Source: Modestobacter sp. VKM Ac-2986 | GTDB taxonomy: Bacteria > Actinomycetota > Actinomycetes > Mycobacteriales > Geodermatophilaceae | Assembly (NCBI RefSeq): GCF_026967795.1 | Contig: NZ_JAPVBH010000001.1 | Location: forward strand, 372,001 to 436,000 | DNA: 64,000 nt | Direction: 5' to 3' | In this document: positions 16,146 through 23,395 of the stretch, piece by piece | Numbering within the stretch: the stretch's first letter is position 1 | Layout: the number at the start of each line of letters is the position of its first letter | Notes under the pieces: model-generated | What the model was told of the DNA's origin: nothing | Database searches by the model: none | Seen by the model: only the letters and a program-made list of their open reading frames with translations | Position numbers and translations under genes: made by a program

Positions 16146-17762
16146 ATGTCCCGTCCCCCCGCCGAGGCGCTGCTCGACGTGATCCGTGACTGGGGGGCGG
16201 ACAAGCTGTTCACCTGCCCCGGGAGCACGGAGGCCGCCGTCCTGGACGCGCTGGTCACCCGCCGGGACGTCGAGCTGGTCCTGACCACGCACGAGGGCGT
16301 CGCCGTCTCGATGGCCGACGGGCTGGCCCGGGTGACCCGGGCACCCAGCGTCGCCTACCTGCACGCCAACGTCGGGCTCACCAACGGGCTCAGCCACCTC
16401 TACGCGGCCCAGCTCGCGTACTCACCGGTGGTGGTCCTCAACGGCATCAAGGCCAGCTCCATCCAGGCCCGGGAGGGGTTCACCACCGGCCGCCGGATGC
16501 GCGACCTCGTGCACCAGTACGTGAAGTCGGACTGGCAGTCGCTCACCACCGAGGCGGTCCCCGAGGACGTCAACCGTGCCTTCCGGACCGCGGTCACCGA
16601 GCCGGCGGGCCCGGTGTGGGTGGCCCTGGCCCAGGACCTGCTGGAGAGCGGCGACCACGTCGACCCGCCGGCGGTGCGGGGCTTCCAGTTCGACTCCAGG
16701 ACGGCGCCCTCGCCGGACGCCGTGGAGCGGGCGGCGGAGCTGATCGCCGCGGCCGAGCGGCCGCTGCTGGTCGCGGGCAGCGAGGTGGGCCGGGCCGGTG
16801 CGGTCGAGGACCTCGTGGCACTCGCCGAGCAGCTGGGCGCCCCGGTCGTCCACGAGGACCGACGGGGGTTCGAGCGGCCGGGGTTCCCGACCGACCACCG
16901 GCTCTTCCGCGGCCAGTACGAGATCGGCCACCCGCTCGTCCAGCAGGCCGACCTGCTGGTCTTCCTGGGCGCCCGGGTGTTCAACGAGTTCGAGCCGGCC
17001 AAGGTGCCGCCGCTGCCGCCGGGCGTGCCGCTGGTGCACAGCCACACCGACCCCCGGCACATCGGGATGGTCCACGGGGTGACCGCGGGGCTCGTCGGCG
17101 ACCAGCGGCTGGTCCTCCGGGCGCTCGCGGCGGCGCTCCCGGCCACCACCGCCCGCGAGGCGCCCCCCGCTCCGCCGGTGGAACGCCGTCCGACGACCGC
17201 CCATGGGGCGCCGCTGCACCCGGCCGACGTCGTCGACGTGATCGCCGAGTCGCTGCACGGCACGGCCCTGGTCGGGGACGCGACCACCGCCGGCGGCATC
17301 CTGCAGCAACGGGCGCACCAGCACACCGGCGACGACTACTTCGTGTCGACGTCGGGGTCGCTCGGCTGGGGGATGGGGGCGGCGCTCGGCATCGCCATGG
17401 GCATGCCGGGCCGGCAGGTCGCCGCGGTGCTCGGGGACGGCGTCTTCCAGTTCGGCATGCCGGCTCTGTGGTCGGCGGCCCGCAGCGGCCTGCCGGTGAC
17501 CTACGTGGTGATGAACAACCAGAGCTACGCCGCGGTCGGCGCGGCGCTGCGCCGCTTCGGCGGGGTCGCGGTCCAGCAGCAGCGCTGGCCGGGGGTCGAC
17601 ATCGCCGGTCCCCGCATCGCCGACGTCAGCACCGCCTTCGGCGTGCCCGGCCAGCGGGTCGACTCCCTCGCCGACCTGAGGGAGTGCCTGGACCGCTCCC
17701 GCCGGGCCGACCACCCGACGCTGGTCGAGGTGATGACCGACCCCGCGCAGTTCGGCCCCTGA
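16146..17762 (+). CDS. ThDP-dependent decarboxylase, benzoylformate decarboxylase-like
   Basis: A 538-residue three-domain thiamine diphosphate enzyme. The PYR domain has CPGSTEAAVLDAL, the cofactor-activating Glu in TTHEGVAVSMADGLARV, and YLHANVGLTNG. Serine in CPGS and histidine in LHAN align with the catalytic Ser26 and His70 of benzoylformate decarboxylase. The PP domain carries LGDGVFQFGMPALWSAARSG ending in MNNQSYAAVG (GDG-N26-NN). Most relatives are annotated loosely as acetolactate synthase-like; these residues favour 2-oxo acid decarboxylation to an aldehyde, which the operon's aldehyde dehydrogenase could oxidise. The substrate is not known. Confidence 0.82.
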   Translation: MSRPPAEALLDVIRDWGADKLFTCPGSTEAAVLDALVTRRDVELVLTTHEGVAVSMADGLARVTRAPSVAYLHANVGLTNGLSHLYAAQLAYSPVVVLNGIKASSIQAREGFTTGRRMRDLVHQYVKSDWQSLTTEAVPEDVNRAFRTAVTEPAGPVWVALAQDLLESGDHVDPPAVRGFQFDSRTAPSPDAVERAAELIAAAERPLLVAGSEVGRAGAVEDLVALAEQLGAPVVHEDRRGFERPGFPTDHRLFRGQYEIGHPLVQQADLLVFLGARVFNEFEPAKVPPLPPGVPLVHSHTDPRHIGMVHGVTAGLVGDQRLVLRALAAALPATTAREAPPAPPVERRPTTAHGAPLHPADVVDVIAESLHGTALVGDATTAGGILQQRAHQHTGDDYFVSTSGSLGWGMGAALGIAMGMPGRQVAAVLGDGVFQFGMPALWSAARSGLPVTYVVMNNQSYAAVGAALRRFGGVAVQQQRWPGVDIAGPRIADVSTAFGVPGQRVDSLADLRECLDRSRRADHPTLVEVMTDPAQFGP

Positions 17763-17839
17763 CGGCGCGACCGGGCAGCGCGCGGACCGGTCGCCGGGGC
17801 CGGTGGGCCGGGACGCGGCGGGTGCCGCAGGATCAGGGC

Positions 17840-19066
17840 ATGACCGTCACCGTGCCCACTGACGTCGGGGCGTTCGACGTCGCCGCGCTCCGCGCGCACT
17901 TCCCCGCCCTCACCGACGGGGCGGCACACTTCGACGGCCCGGGTGGGTCGCAGACGCCCGACGTCGTGGCCGCCGCGATCGCCGCGACGATGACCCAGCC
18001 GATGTCCAACCGCGGCACGGTCACCCAGGCCGAGCGCAACGCCGACGCCGTCGTCCGCGAGGCGCGGCAGGCGGTCGCCGACCTCACCGGCGGAGTGCCC
18101 GGCGGCGTCGTCTTCGGGCGCAGCGCCACCGTGCTCACCTACGACCTGGCCCGCGTGCTGAGCACCGGCTGGGGCGCCGGCGACGAGGTGGTGGTGACCC
18201 GGCTCGACCACGACGCCAACGTCCGCCCGTGGGTGCAGGCCGCCGAGGCCGCCGGGGCGACCGTGCGGTGGGCCGACTTCGACCCCGCCACCGGTGAGCT
18301 GGCGCCGGAGGTGGTGCGCGCGCTGCTGTCCGAGCGCACCCGGCTGGTCGCGGTCACCGGCGCGTCGAACCTGATCGGCACCCGCCCCGACGTCGCCGCG
18401 ATCACCGCCCTGGCGCACGAGGTCGGCGCGCTGACCTGGGTCGACGGCGTCCACCTGACCGCGCACGCCCCGGTCGACGTCACCGCACTGGGGGCGGACT
18501 TCTTCGTCTGCTCGCCCTACAAGTTCCTCGGCCCACACTGCGGCTGCCTGGTCGCGGCACCGGAGCTGCTGGAGACCCTGCACCCGGACAAGCTGCTGCC
18601 CTCCAGCAACGCCGTCCCGGAACGGTTCGAGCTGGGCACCCTGCCCTACGAGCTGCTGGCCGGCACCACCGCCGCCATCGACCTGCTCGCCGGCCTGGCC
18701 GGCCCCGACGGCGACCGGCGCACCCGGCTGGTCGCGGCGATGGCCGCGCTGGAGGAGCACGAGGACCGGCTGCGCACCCGCATCGAGGACGGCGTCCGCG
18801 ACCTGCCCGGCGTCACGGTGTGGTCCCGCGCGCAGCACCGGACGCCGACCCTGCTGCTGACCTTCGCCGGCCGCAGCGCTGCCGACGCCTACCGGTTCCT
18901 CGCCGAGCGCGGGGTCAACGCCCCGGCCGGCTCGTTCTACGCGATCGAGGCATCCCGGCACCTGGGGCTCGGCGACACCGGCGGCCTGCGGGTCGGGCTG
19001 GCGCCCTACAACGACGACGCCGACGTCGACCGCCTGCTCGACGGTCTGCGCGCCTTCACCGCCTGA
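17840..19066 (+). CDS. Class V aminotransferase / cysteine desulfurase-like protein (VC1184 family)
   Basis: A 408-residue PLP enzyme. The PLP lysine lies in FFVCSPYKFLGPHCG, preceded by the cofactor Asp and His in LTWVDGVHLTAHAPVD. N-terminal HFDGPGGSQTPDVVA and VTRLDHDANVRPWVQAAEAAG are typical of the cysteine desulfurase-like VC1184 family. The active-site cysteine loop of true SufS enzymes is not evident, so a role in sulfur transfer is doubtful. It is separated from the ThDP gene by 77 bases and may be outside that operon. Confidence 0.82.
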   Translation: MTVTVPTDVGAFDVAALRAHFPALTDGAAHFDGPGGSQTPDVVAAAIAATMTQPMSNRGTVTQAERNADAVVREARQAVADLTGGVPGGVVFGRSATVLTYDLARVLSTGWGAGDEVVVTRLDHDANVRPWVQAAEAAGATVRWADFDPATGELAPEVVRALLSERTRLVAVTGASNLIGTRPDVAAITALAHEVGALTWVDGVHLTAHAPVDVTALGADFFVCSPYKFLGPHCGCLVAAPELLETLHPDKLLPSSNAVPERFELGTLPYELLAGTTAAIDLLAGLAGPDGDRRTRLVAAMAALEEHEDRLRTRIEDGVRDLPGVTVWSRAQHRTPTLLLTFAGRSAADAYRFLAERGVNAPAGSFYAIEASRHLGLGDTGGLRVGLAPYNDDADVDRLLDGLRAFTA

Positions 19067-19190
19067 GCGGGTGGGTCCGTCGGCATGACCGCGGCGGGCC
19101 CACCCCGCCGGCGCGTGCTCCCCACCAGATCCCGGTGAGTTCGGGGCAGATCGGAGGGGTGCAACCGGTCCGGGCGGGTACCGGGGGCTC

Positions 19191-19400
19191 ATGAACATCG
19201 ACAAGAGCCAGATCCTCGAGCTCCTCAAGTCCCAGGGCAACAACGACCAGGCCGCGCAGGCCGACTCGGAGCTGCCCGACCAGGTCGACACCGACCAGCA
19301 CGCGGGCCTGCTGCAGAAGTTCGGGCTCAACCCGATGGACCTCGTCGCCAAGTTCGCCGGCGGTGGCGGTGGGGGCCTCGGCGGCCTCCTCGGCCGCTGA
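19191..19400 (+). CDS. Conserved small actinobacterial protein, Gly-rich tail
   Basis: A 69-residue protein: a helical N-terminus (MNIDKSQILELLKSQG), an acidic linker, then LLQKFGLNPMDLVAKF and a GGGGGGLGGLLGR tail. I have the impression that similar short proteins are common in actinobacteria, with no known function. It is followed after 33 bases by a membrane protein, likely cotranscribed. Confidence 0.65.
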   Translation: MNIDKSQILELLKSQGNNDQAAQADSELPDQVDTDQHAGLLQKFGLNPMDLVAKFAGGGGGGLGGLLGR

Positions 19401-19433
19401 CCACCCCCACCCCTCTCTCCTAGGAGCACCCGC

Positions 19434-19982
19434 ATGGCCAACACCCTGTCCCGTTCCCTGCACGACGTCGGTCTCGCCGCCTGGTTCGGTGGCACGCTCG
19501 CCAACGCCGTCGCCCTGAACGCCGCTGCGGCCGAGGCCGGCAGCGACAAGGCCACCGGCGCCGTCGCCAACGCCGGCTGGGACCGCTGGACCCCGGTCAA
19601 CGCCGCCGCCATCGGCGCCCACCTGATCGGCAGCGTCGGTCAGCTGGCCGGCAACAAGGACCGCATGGCCCAGCAGCAGGGCGTGGCCGGCATGTCCACG
19701 GTCAAGACGCTGCTCACCGCCGCTGCCCTGGGCGTCACCGCCTACAGCCGCGTGCTCGGCAAGATCGTCTCCCAGAACGGCGCGACGCCGTCGAAGCGCG
19801 GCACCAAGGCCTCCAAGACCGCCAAGGGCGAGGTCGCGGCCGCGCAGGCGAAGCTCGACCAGCTCCAGTGGGCCATCCCGGCCATCACCGGTGCGCTCGT
19901 CGTCGTGACCTCCTACGCCGGGGAGCAGCAGCGCCCCGCCGAGGTGCGCCGCGGCATCGTGGAGAAGAACTCGTCGCTCTGA
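19434..19982 (+). CDS. Conserved membrane protein
   Basis: A 182-residue protein with an N-terminal LHDVGLAAWFGGTLANAVALN segment, WTPVNAAAIGAHLIGSVGQLA, VKTLLTAAALGVTAYSRVLG, a basic loop (KRGTKASKTAKG) and a final hydrophobic helix WAIPAITGALVVVTSY. This gives about four membrane passes. Known only as a hypothetical actinobacterial family. ATG follows TAGGAGCACC. It ends just before a strong hairpin. Confidence 0.7.
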   Translation: MANTLSRSLHDVGLAAWFGGTLANAVALNAAAAEAGSDKATGAVANAGWDRWTPVNAAAIGAHLIGSVGQLAGNKDRMAQQQGVAGMSTVKTLLTAAALGVTAYSRVLGKIVSQNGATPSKRGTKASKTAKGEVAAAQAKLDQLQWAIPAITGALVVVTSYAGEQQRPAEVRRGIVEKNSSL

Positions 19983-19989
19983 GCGGCAT

Positions 19990-20026
19990 CCCGGGAGCGG
20001 GGCCGGTCGCCGGTCCCGCTCCCGGG
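19990..20026. terminator. Hairpin terminator between convergent genes
   Basis: CCCGGGAGCGGG and CCCGCTCCCGGG form a 12 bp stem with a 13-base loop, 8 bases after the membrane-protein stop. The converging xylanase gene ends at 20171; the 144 bases between hold nothing else I recognise. Confidence 0.7.
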
Positions 20027-20170
20027 CTCCCTGACCCGAGGCTGGTCGCCCGGCCCCGGCGCGCGGGAGCCTGAGCAGGTCCGCACCTGGCTCCTGACGG
20101 CGCCCCGCGGGATGCACCGTGTCGTCTCCGGTGCGGCGGCGGCGCGCGATGCCGGCCGGGTCCGCCGTGG

Positions 20171-21472
20171 TCAGCTGAGCCGCACCTCGACGTCCACGGG
20201 GCCGGCCTGGTCCAGAGCGACCTCCGCCGTCCCGCCCGGGCCGGACACCGCGTAGTCGCCGAGGAACCCGGTCACGGGCACCCGGCCGGCGTCGTCGGTG
20301 CGCAGCGTGGTCGGCGGCAGCCACCACTCGCCCTTCACCAGGTCGTGCAGCGCGTCGTAGGCGGGTTTGGGCGTGCCGTCGGCGCGCAGGAGGCCGACCG
20401 GGGCGCCGAGCCAGGCACCGGCGTCGGTGATCCCCCAGTAGGTGGAGCCCTGGACGGCGGGGTGGGACAGCAGCGTGCGGTGGTGGCGCACGACCTCCTC
20501 GGCCTGCCGGGCCTCGCCCTCAGGGGTGGAGGGCCACTCGTCGACCTGCCAGTCGTTGAGGTCCTCGATCTCCGGGGGCATCAGGTCGCCGGACAGCAGC
20601 GTCGACTCGGTGAAGTGGATCGGCAGCCCGTACCGGGCGAAGCGCTCCAGCACCTCGAGGGTGCGGTCCTCGCCCCAGTACCCCTGGTGCATGTGGCTCT
20701 GCAGGCCGAGGGCGTCGATCTGGACGCCGGCCTCCAGGCAGCCCTCGATCAGGCACTCGTAGGCGGTGGACATGTCGAAGTCGTTGAGCAGCAACGTGGC
20801 CGAGGGGTTCGCCGCCCGCGCCTCCTGGAAGGTCAGCTGGACCGTCCTGATCCGGCCGAGGTCGCGGGAGAGCCGGGTGAGCGCGTTGTCGTACTTGTCG
20901 AACACCGGCATGATCACGACCTCGTTGATCGCGTCCCAGGTGTCGACCACGCCGGCCAGGTCGGTGACCTCGCGCCGGATGCGCGCGCGCAGCGCCGCCT
21001 CGATCGCCGCGCTCGAGCTGCCGAGCAGCCAGTCCGGGGCCAGCGTGTGCCAGGCCAGCGGGTGGCCCTTCACGACGACGCCGCGCTCGGTGAACCACTC
21101 CGCGGCCCGGCGCAGCCGCGTGGTGTCCGGGCGGCCGCGCTCGCGCTCGAACTCGCTCCAGTAGAACGGCAGGGTCGCGGCGTTGAAGACCTCCAGCCAC
21201 CGGTCGGCCAGCGCCTGGGCCTGCGCGGGGTCGGCCGCGCCGCCGAACACCGAGCCCGGCGCGTCGGCCTCGCCGTTGGCCAGGGGCACCAGGTCGAAGC
21301 CGATGCAGCCGAACAGGAAGCGGTGCCGCACCTGCGCGACGGTCACCTCGGCGTCCACCAGTGGCCGGCCGTCCGGGCCGCGGACGGTCAGCGTCGCCTC
21401 CGCCGTCCGGTGACGGAGCTGCGGGTCGACGGTGTACGAGCGGCTGGCGAAGGACCGGAGCTCGTTCGGCAT
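20171..21472 (-). CDS. GH10 family endo-1,4-beta-xylanase-like protein, no signal peptide
   Basis: A 433-residue protein. Residues about 20-60 form a small beta-rich domain; a GH10 barrel follows. The acid/base Glu is in TWDAINEVV and the nucleophile Glu in LPIHFTESTL. VKGHPLAWHTLAPDWL, LLLNDFDM and IDALGLQSHMHQGYW are family marks. These enzymes cleave xylan or xylo-oligosaccharides by a retaining mechanism. The N-terminus MPNELRSFASRSYTVDP has no secretion signal, so it is probably cytosolic and acts on imported oligosaccharides. The C-terminus adds a beta-sandwich-like tail. It stands alone. Confidence 0.85.
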   Translation of the reverse strand: MPNELRSFASRSYTVDPQLRHRTAEATLTVRGPDGRPLVDAEVTVAQVRHRFLFGCIGFDLVPLANGEADAPGSVFGGAADPAQAQALADRWLEVFNAATLPFYWSEFERERGRPDTTRLRRAAEWFTERGVVVKGHPLAWHTLAPDWLLGSSSAAIEAALRARIRREVTDLAGVVDTWDAINEVVIMPVFDKYDNALTRLSRDLGRIRTVQLTFQEARAANPSATLLLNDFDMSTAYECLIEGCLEAGVQIDALGLQSHMHQGYWGEDRTLEVLERFARYGLPIHFTESTLLSGDLMPPEIEDLNDWQVDEWPSTPEGEARQAEEVVRHHRTLLSHPAVQGSTYWGITDAGAWLGAPVGLLRADGTPKPAYDALHDLVKGEWWLPPTTLRTDDAGRVPVTGFLGDYAVSGPGGTAEVALDQAGPVDVEVRLS

Positions 21473-21513
21473 GCGGGCAGCCTGACCGGCCGGCAGCCCG
21501 CCCGCACGTCGGG

Positions 21514-21618
21514 TCAGGCTCGGGGTGCGACCAGTCCCGGCGCGTCCGGCTGACCGGGCAGCAGGTCGGCGGTGGTGAGCAGCAGCAGGAAGACGATCAG
21601 GACGGCGACGGTGAGCAC
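21514..21618 (-). CDS. Putative 34-residue single-pass membrane peptide
   Basis: GTG start at 21618 with CTGGAGG about 7 bases before it. The product begins MLTVAVLIVFLLLLTTADLL, one membrane helix, then a short polar tail ending LVAPRA. It lies between the xylanase start and the flavin-fold protein. The good ribosome site and clean hydrophobic block support it; its length leaves real doubt. Confidence 0.4.
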   Translation of the reverse strand: MLTVAVLIVFLLLLTTADLLPGQPDAPGLVAPRA

Positions 21619-21709
21619 GAGGACCTCCAGGTGGGGACGTGTCCCCACCGTCGTCGCCCTTCCTGGACGCCTGCCCGGCTGCGGCTGTGAGCCTGCTGCC
21701 GGTCGGAGG

Positions 21710-22189
21710 TCAGAGCCGGACGGTCTCGTTCTCACCGCCGTCGTAGGGCTGCCCGGTGACCTTGGCCTTGGCGAAGCTCAGCGCGGTGGCGATCCGCCCG
21801 CCGGGGGTGTCCCAGTACTCGGCCGAGCTGCCCTCGACCTTGATCAGCACGATCGCGGCGTCGTCCGGGCCGTCGGGGAACCAGGCCTCGACCCCGCCGT
21901 TCCACAGCTCGCGCTTCTTCGCCGGGTCGTCGACCACGACGGCCCGGCCGGTCAGCGACACCCAGGTGCTGCCCGAGCCCACGGTCACGTTGACCTCGGG
22001 GTGGGCGTCGAGGTGGCCGACCTTGCGGGAGCTGCGCTCGGCGAAGAACCACAGGTCGCCGTCGAACTCGACCTCCTGCAGCGCCATCGGGCGGCTGGTC
22101 AGGGTGCCCTGCGGGGCGGAGGTGGTGAGCATCGCGATCCGCTGACCGGAGATCAGCTCGGCGACCTTGTGGGCATCGGGTGAGGTCAT
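21710..22189 (-). CDS. Pyridoxamine 5'-phosphate oxidase-fold general stress protein
   Basis: A 159-residue protein with the split-barrel flavin-binding fold: IAMLTTSAPQGTLTSRPMAL, DLWFFAERSSRKVGHLDAHPEVNVTVG, WVSLTGRAVVVDDPAKKRELW and AWFPDGPDDAAIVLIKV. These marks match the 'general stress protein 26' group, which binds FMN or F420-like cofactors and is induced by stress; catalysis is undefined. It is cytosolic and monocistronic. Confidence 0.82.
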   Translation of the reverse strand: MTSPDAHKVAELISGQRIAMLTTSAPQGTLTSRPMALQEVEFDGDLWFFAERSSRKVGHLDAHPEVNVTVGSGSTWVSLTGRAVVVDDPAKKRELWNGGVEAWFPDGPDDAAIVLIKVEGSSAEYWDTPGGRIATALSFAKAKVTGQPYDGGENETVRL

Positions 22190-22245
22190 GGTCCGGGGGT
22201 GCCCCTGCGGGACGGGCCTGACACCGGTGTTGCACGTGGAACAGC

Positions 22246-22279
22246 GCCGGGCCGACCCCGCGAGCTGGGTCGGCCCGGC
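22246..22279. terminator. Hairpin terminator of the iron-siderophore gene
   Basis: GCCGGGCCGACCC and GGGTCGGCCCGGC form a 13 bp stem with an 8-base loop just beyond the stop of the minus-strand binding-protein gene. Confidence 0.75.
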
Positions 22280-22288
22280 GCGGGTGCC

Positions 22289-23284
22289 TCAGAGCGCGTC
22301 GGCGAAGAGCGGGACGGCGTTCTCCAGCGCGTACTGGATGCTCTGCGGGGTCGCGAGGGAGAAGGCGTTGGCCAGCGTCAGGTCCTCGAGCACGACGCTG
22401 TGGCCGGCCTGCACCGACGGGATCGCCTGCCACAGCGGGTTGCCGGTGATCTGCGCGGCGTCGACGAAGATCGGGAACGCCACGGTCAGGCCGGCGTCCA
22501 GCAGCGGCAGCTGCTCCTCGCTGACGGGGACGAAGAAGCTCTCGGTGGCCAGGTCCTGTACGGCCGGCGCGTTCACGAAGCCCAGCTGCTCCATGAAGTC
22601 CACCCGGCCGTCGCCGCGCACGTAGGCGCCGAAGCCGGTCGAGCCGTAGGCGGCCACGGCCACCTCGACGCCCTCGAACTCCGGGTGGGCGGCGGCGGCG
22701 TCGGTGAATGCCTGGTCGACCTCGGCGGCGACCGCGTCGGCCTCGGCGGTCTTCCCCAGCGCCTGGCCGACCAGGTCCAGCTGCTGGGTGTAGGTGGTGA
22801 GGTACGGGTCGACGCCCTCGGGCTGGCCGATGGTCGGGGCGATCGCCGACAGCGCCTCGTACCGCTCCGGCGTGGCCGGGGACTTGGTGTCCAGGATCAG
22901 GTCGGGCTGCAGCGCGGCGATCGCCTCGTAGCTGGGCTCGAGGGTCTCGATGATCTCCGGCGCCTGGTCGTACTCGCCGGCGGCCCACGGGCCCACGCCC
23001 TCGCCCCCGAAGGCCAGCCAGTCGCTGGCGCCGACCGGCTGCACGCCCAGGGCCAGCGCGGTCTCCGCGTCGCCCCAGCCCAGCGCGACGACCCGGACCG
23101 GCTCCTCGGGCACCTCGACGTCGCCGAACGCGGTGGTCACGGTGACCGGGAAGGCCGAGGACGAGCTGCTGCTCGGGGCGGCGCTGCCCTCGCTGCTGCT
23201 CCCGGTGTCGGAACCGCCGCAGCCGGCGAGGACGAGAGCGGCAGCCAGGACGGCCGAGCTGCGGAGGGCGGGGCGGGACGACAT
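22289..23284 (-). CDS. Iron-siderophore ABC transporter substrate-binding lipoprotein
   Basis: A 331-residue precursor with a lipoprotein signal (LAAALVLAGCGG; cysteine near residue 22), a Ser-rich linker and an FepB/CeuE-like class III binding fold: VRVVALGWGDAETALALGVQPVG, YEAIAALQPDLILDT and NPLWQAIPSVQAGHSVVL. It captures ferric siderophores for an ABC importer; no permease genes lie nearby. The start ATG at 23284 follows AAGGAG. An IdeR/DtxR box sits 20 bases upstream, so iron repression is expected. It is divergent from hen1. Confidence 0.87.
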   Translation of the reverse strand: MSSRPALRSSAVLAAALVLAGCGGSDTGSSSEGSAAPSSSSSSAFPVTVTTAFGDVEVPEEPVRVVALGWGDAETALALGVQPVGASDWLAFGGEGVGPWAAGEYDQAPEIIETLEPSYEAIAALQPDLILDTKSPATPERYEALSAIAPTIGQPEGVDPYLTTYTQQLDLVGQALGKTAEADAVAAEVDQAFTDAAAAHPEFEGVEVAVAAYGSTGFGAYVRGDGRVDFMEQLGFVNAPAVQDLATESFFVPVSEEQLPLLDAGLTVAFPIFVDAAQITGNPLWQAIPSVQAGHSVVLEDLTLANAFSLATPQSIQYALENAVPLFADAL

Positions 23285-23304
23285 CGTGCTCCTTGCTGAG
23301 ACGG

Positions 23305-23323
23305 TCAGGTGAGGCTCACCTAA
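23305..23323 (-). promoter_or_regulatory. IdeR/DtxR iron box
   Basis: TCAGGTGAGGCTCACCTAA; read on the minus strand TTAGGTGAGCCTCACCTGA. It fits the actinobacterial IdeR consensus TTAGGTTAGCCTAACCTAA at 16 of 19 positions. It lies 21 bases ahead of the siderophore-binding protein start and within the divergent hen1 promoter region. Confidence 0.8.
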
Positions 23324-23395
23324 GCACACCGAGGTCACGAGTGGGTCACCGGCAAGTCGATGGCTCCCGGCGCCCGGACCGGCCAGACTGCCGCG

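Noticed and set aside
16146-17762. Annotation of the ThDP enzyme as acetolactate synthase
   Set aside because: The active-site Ser and His positions match benzoylformate decarboxylase, there is no small regulatory subunit gene, and the context is catabolic rather than branched-chain synthesis.
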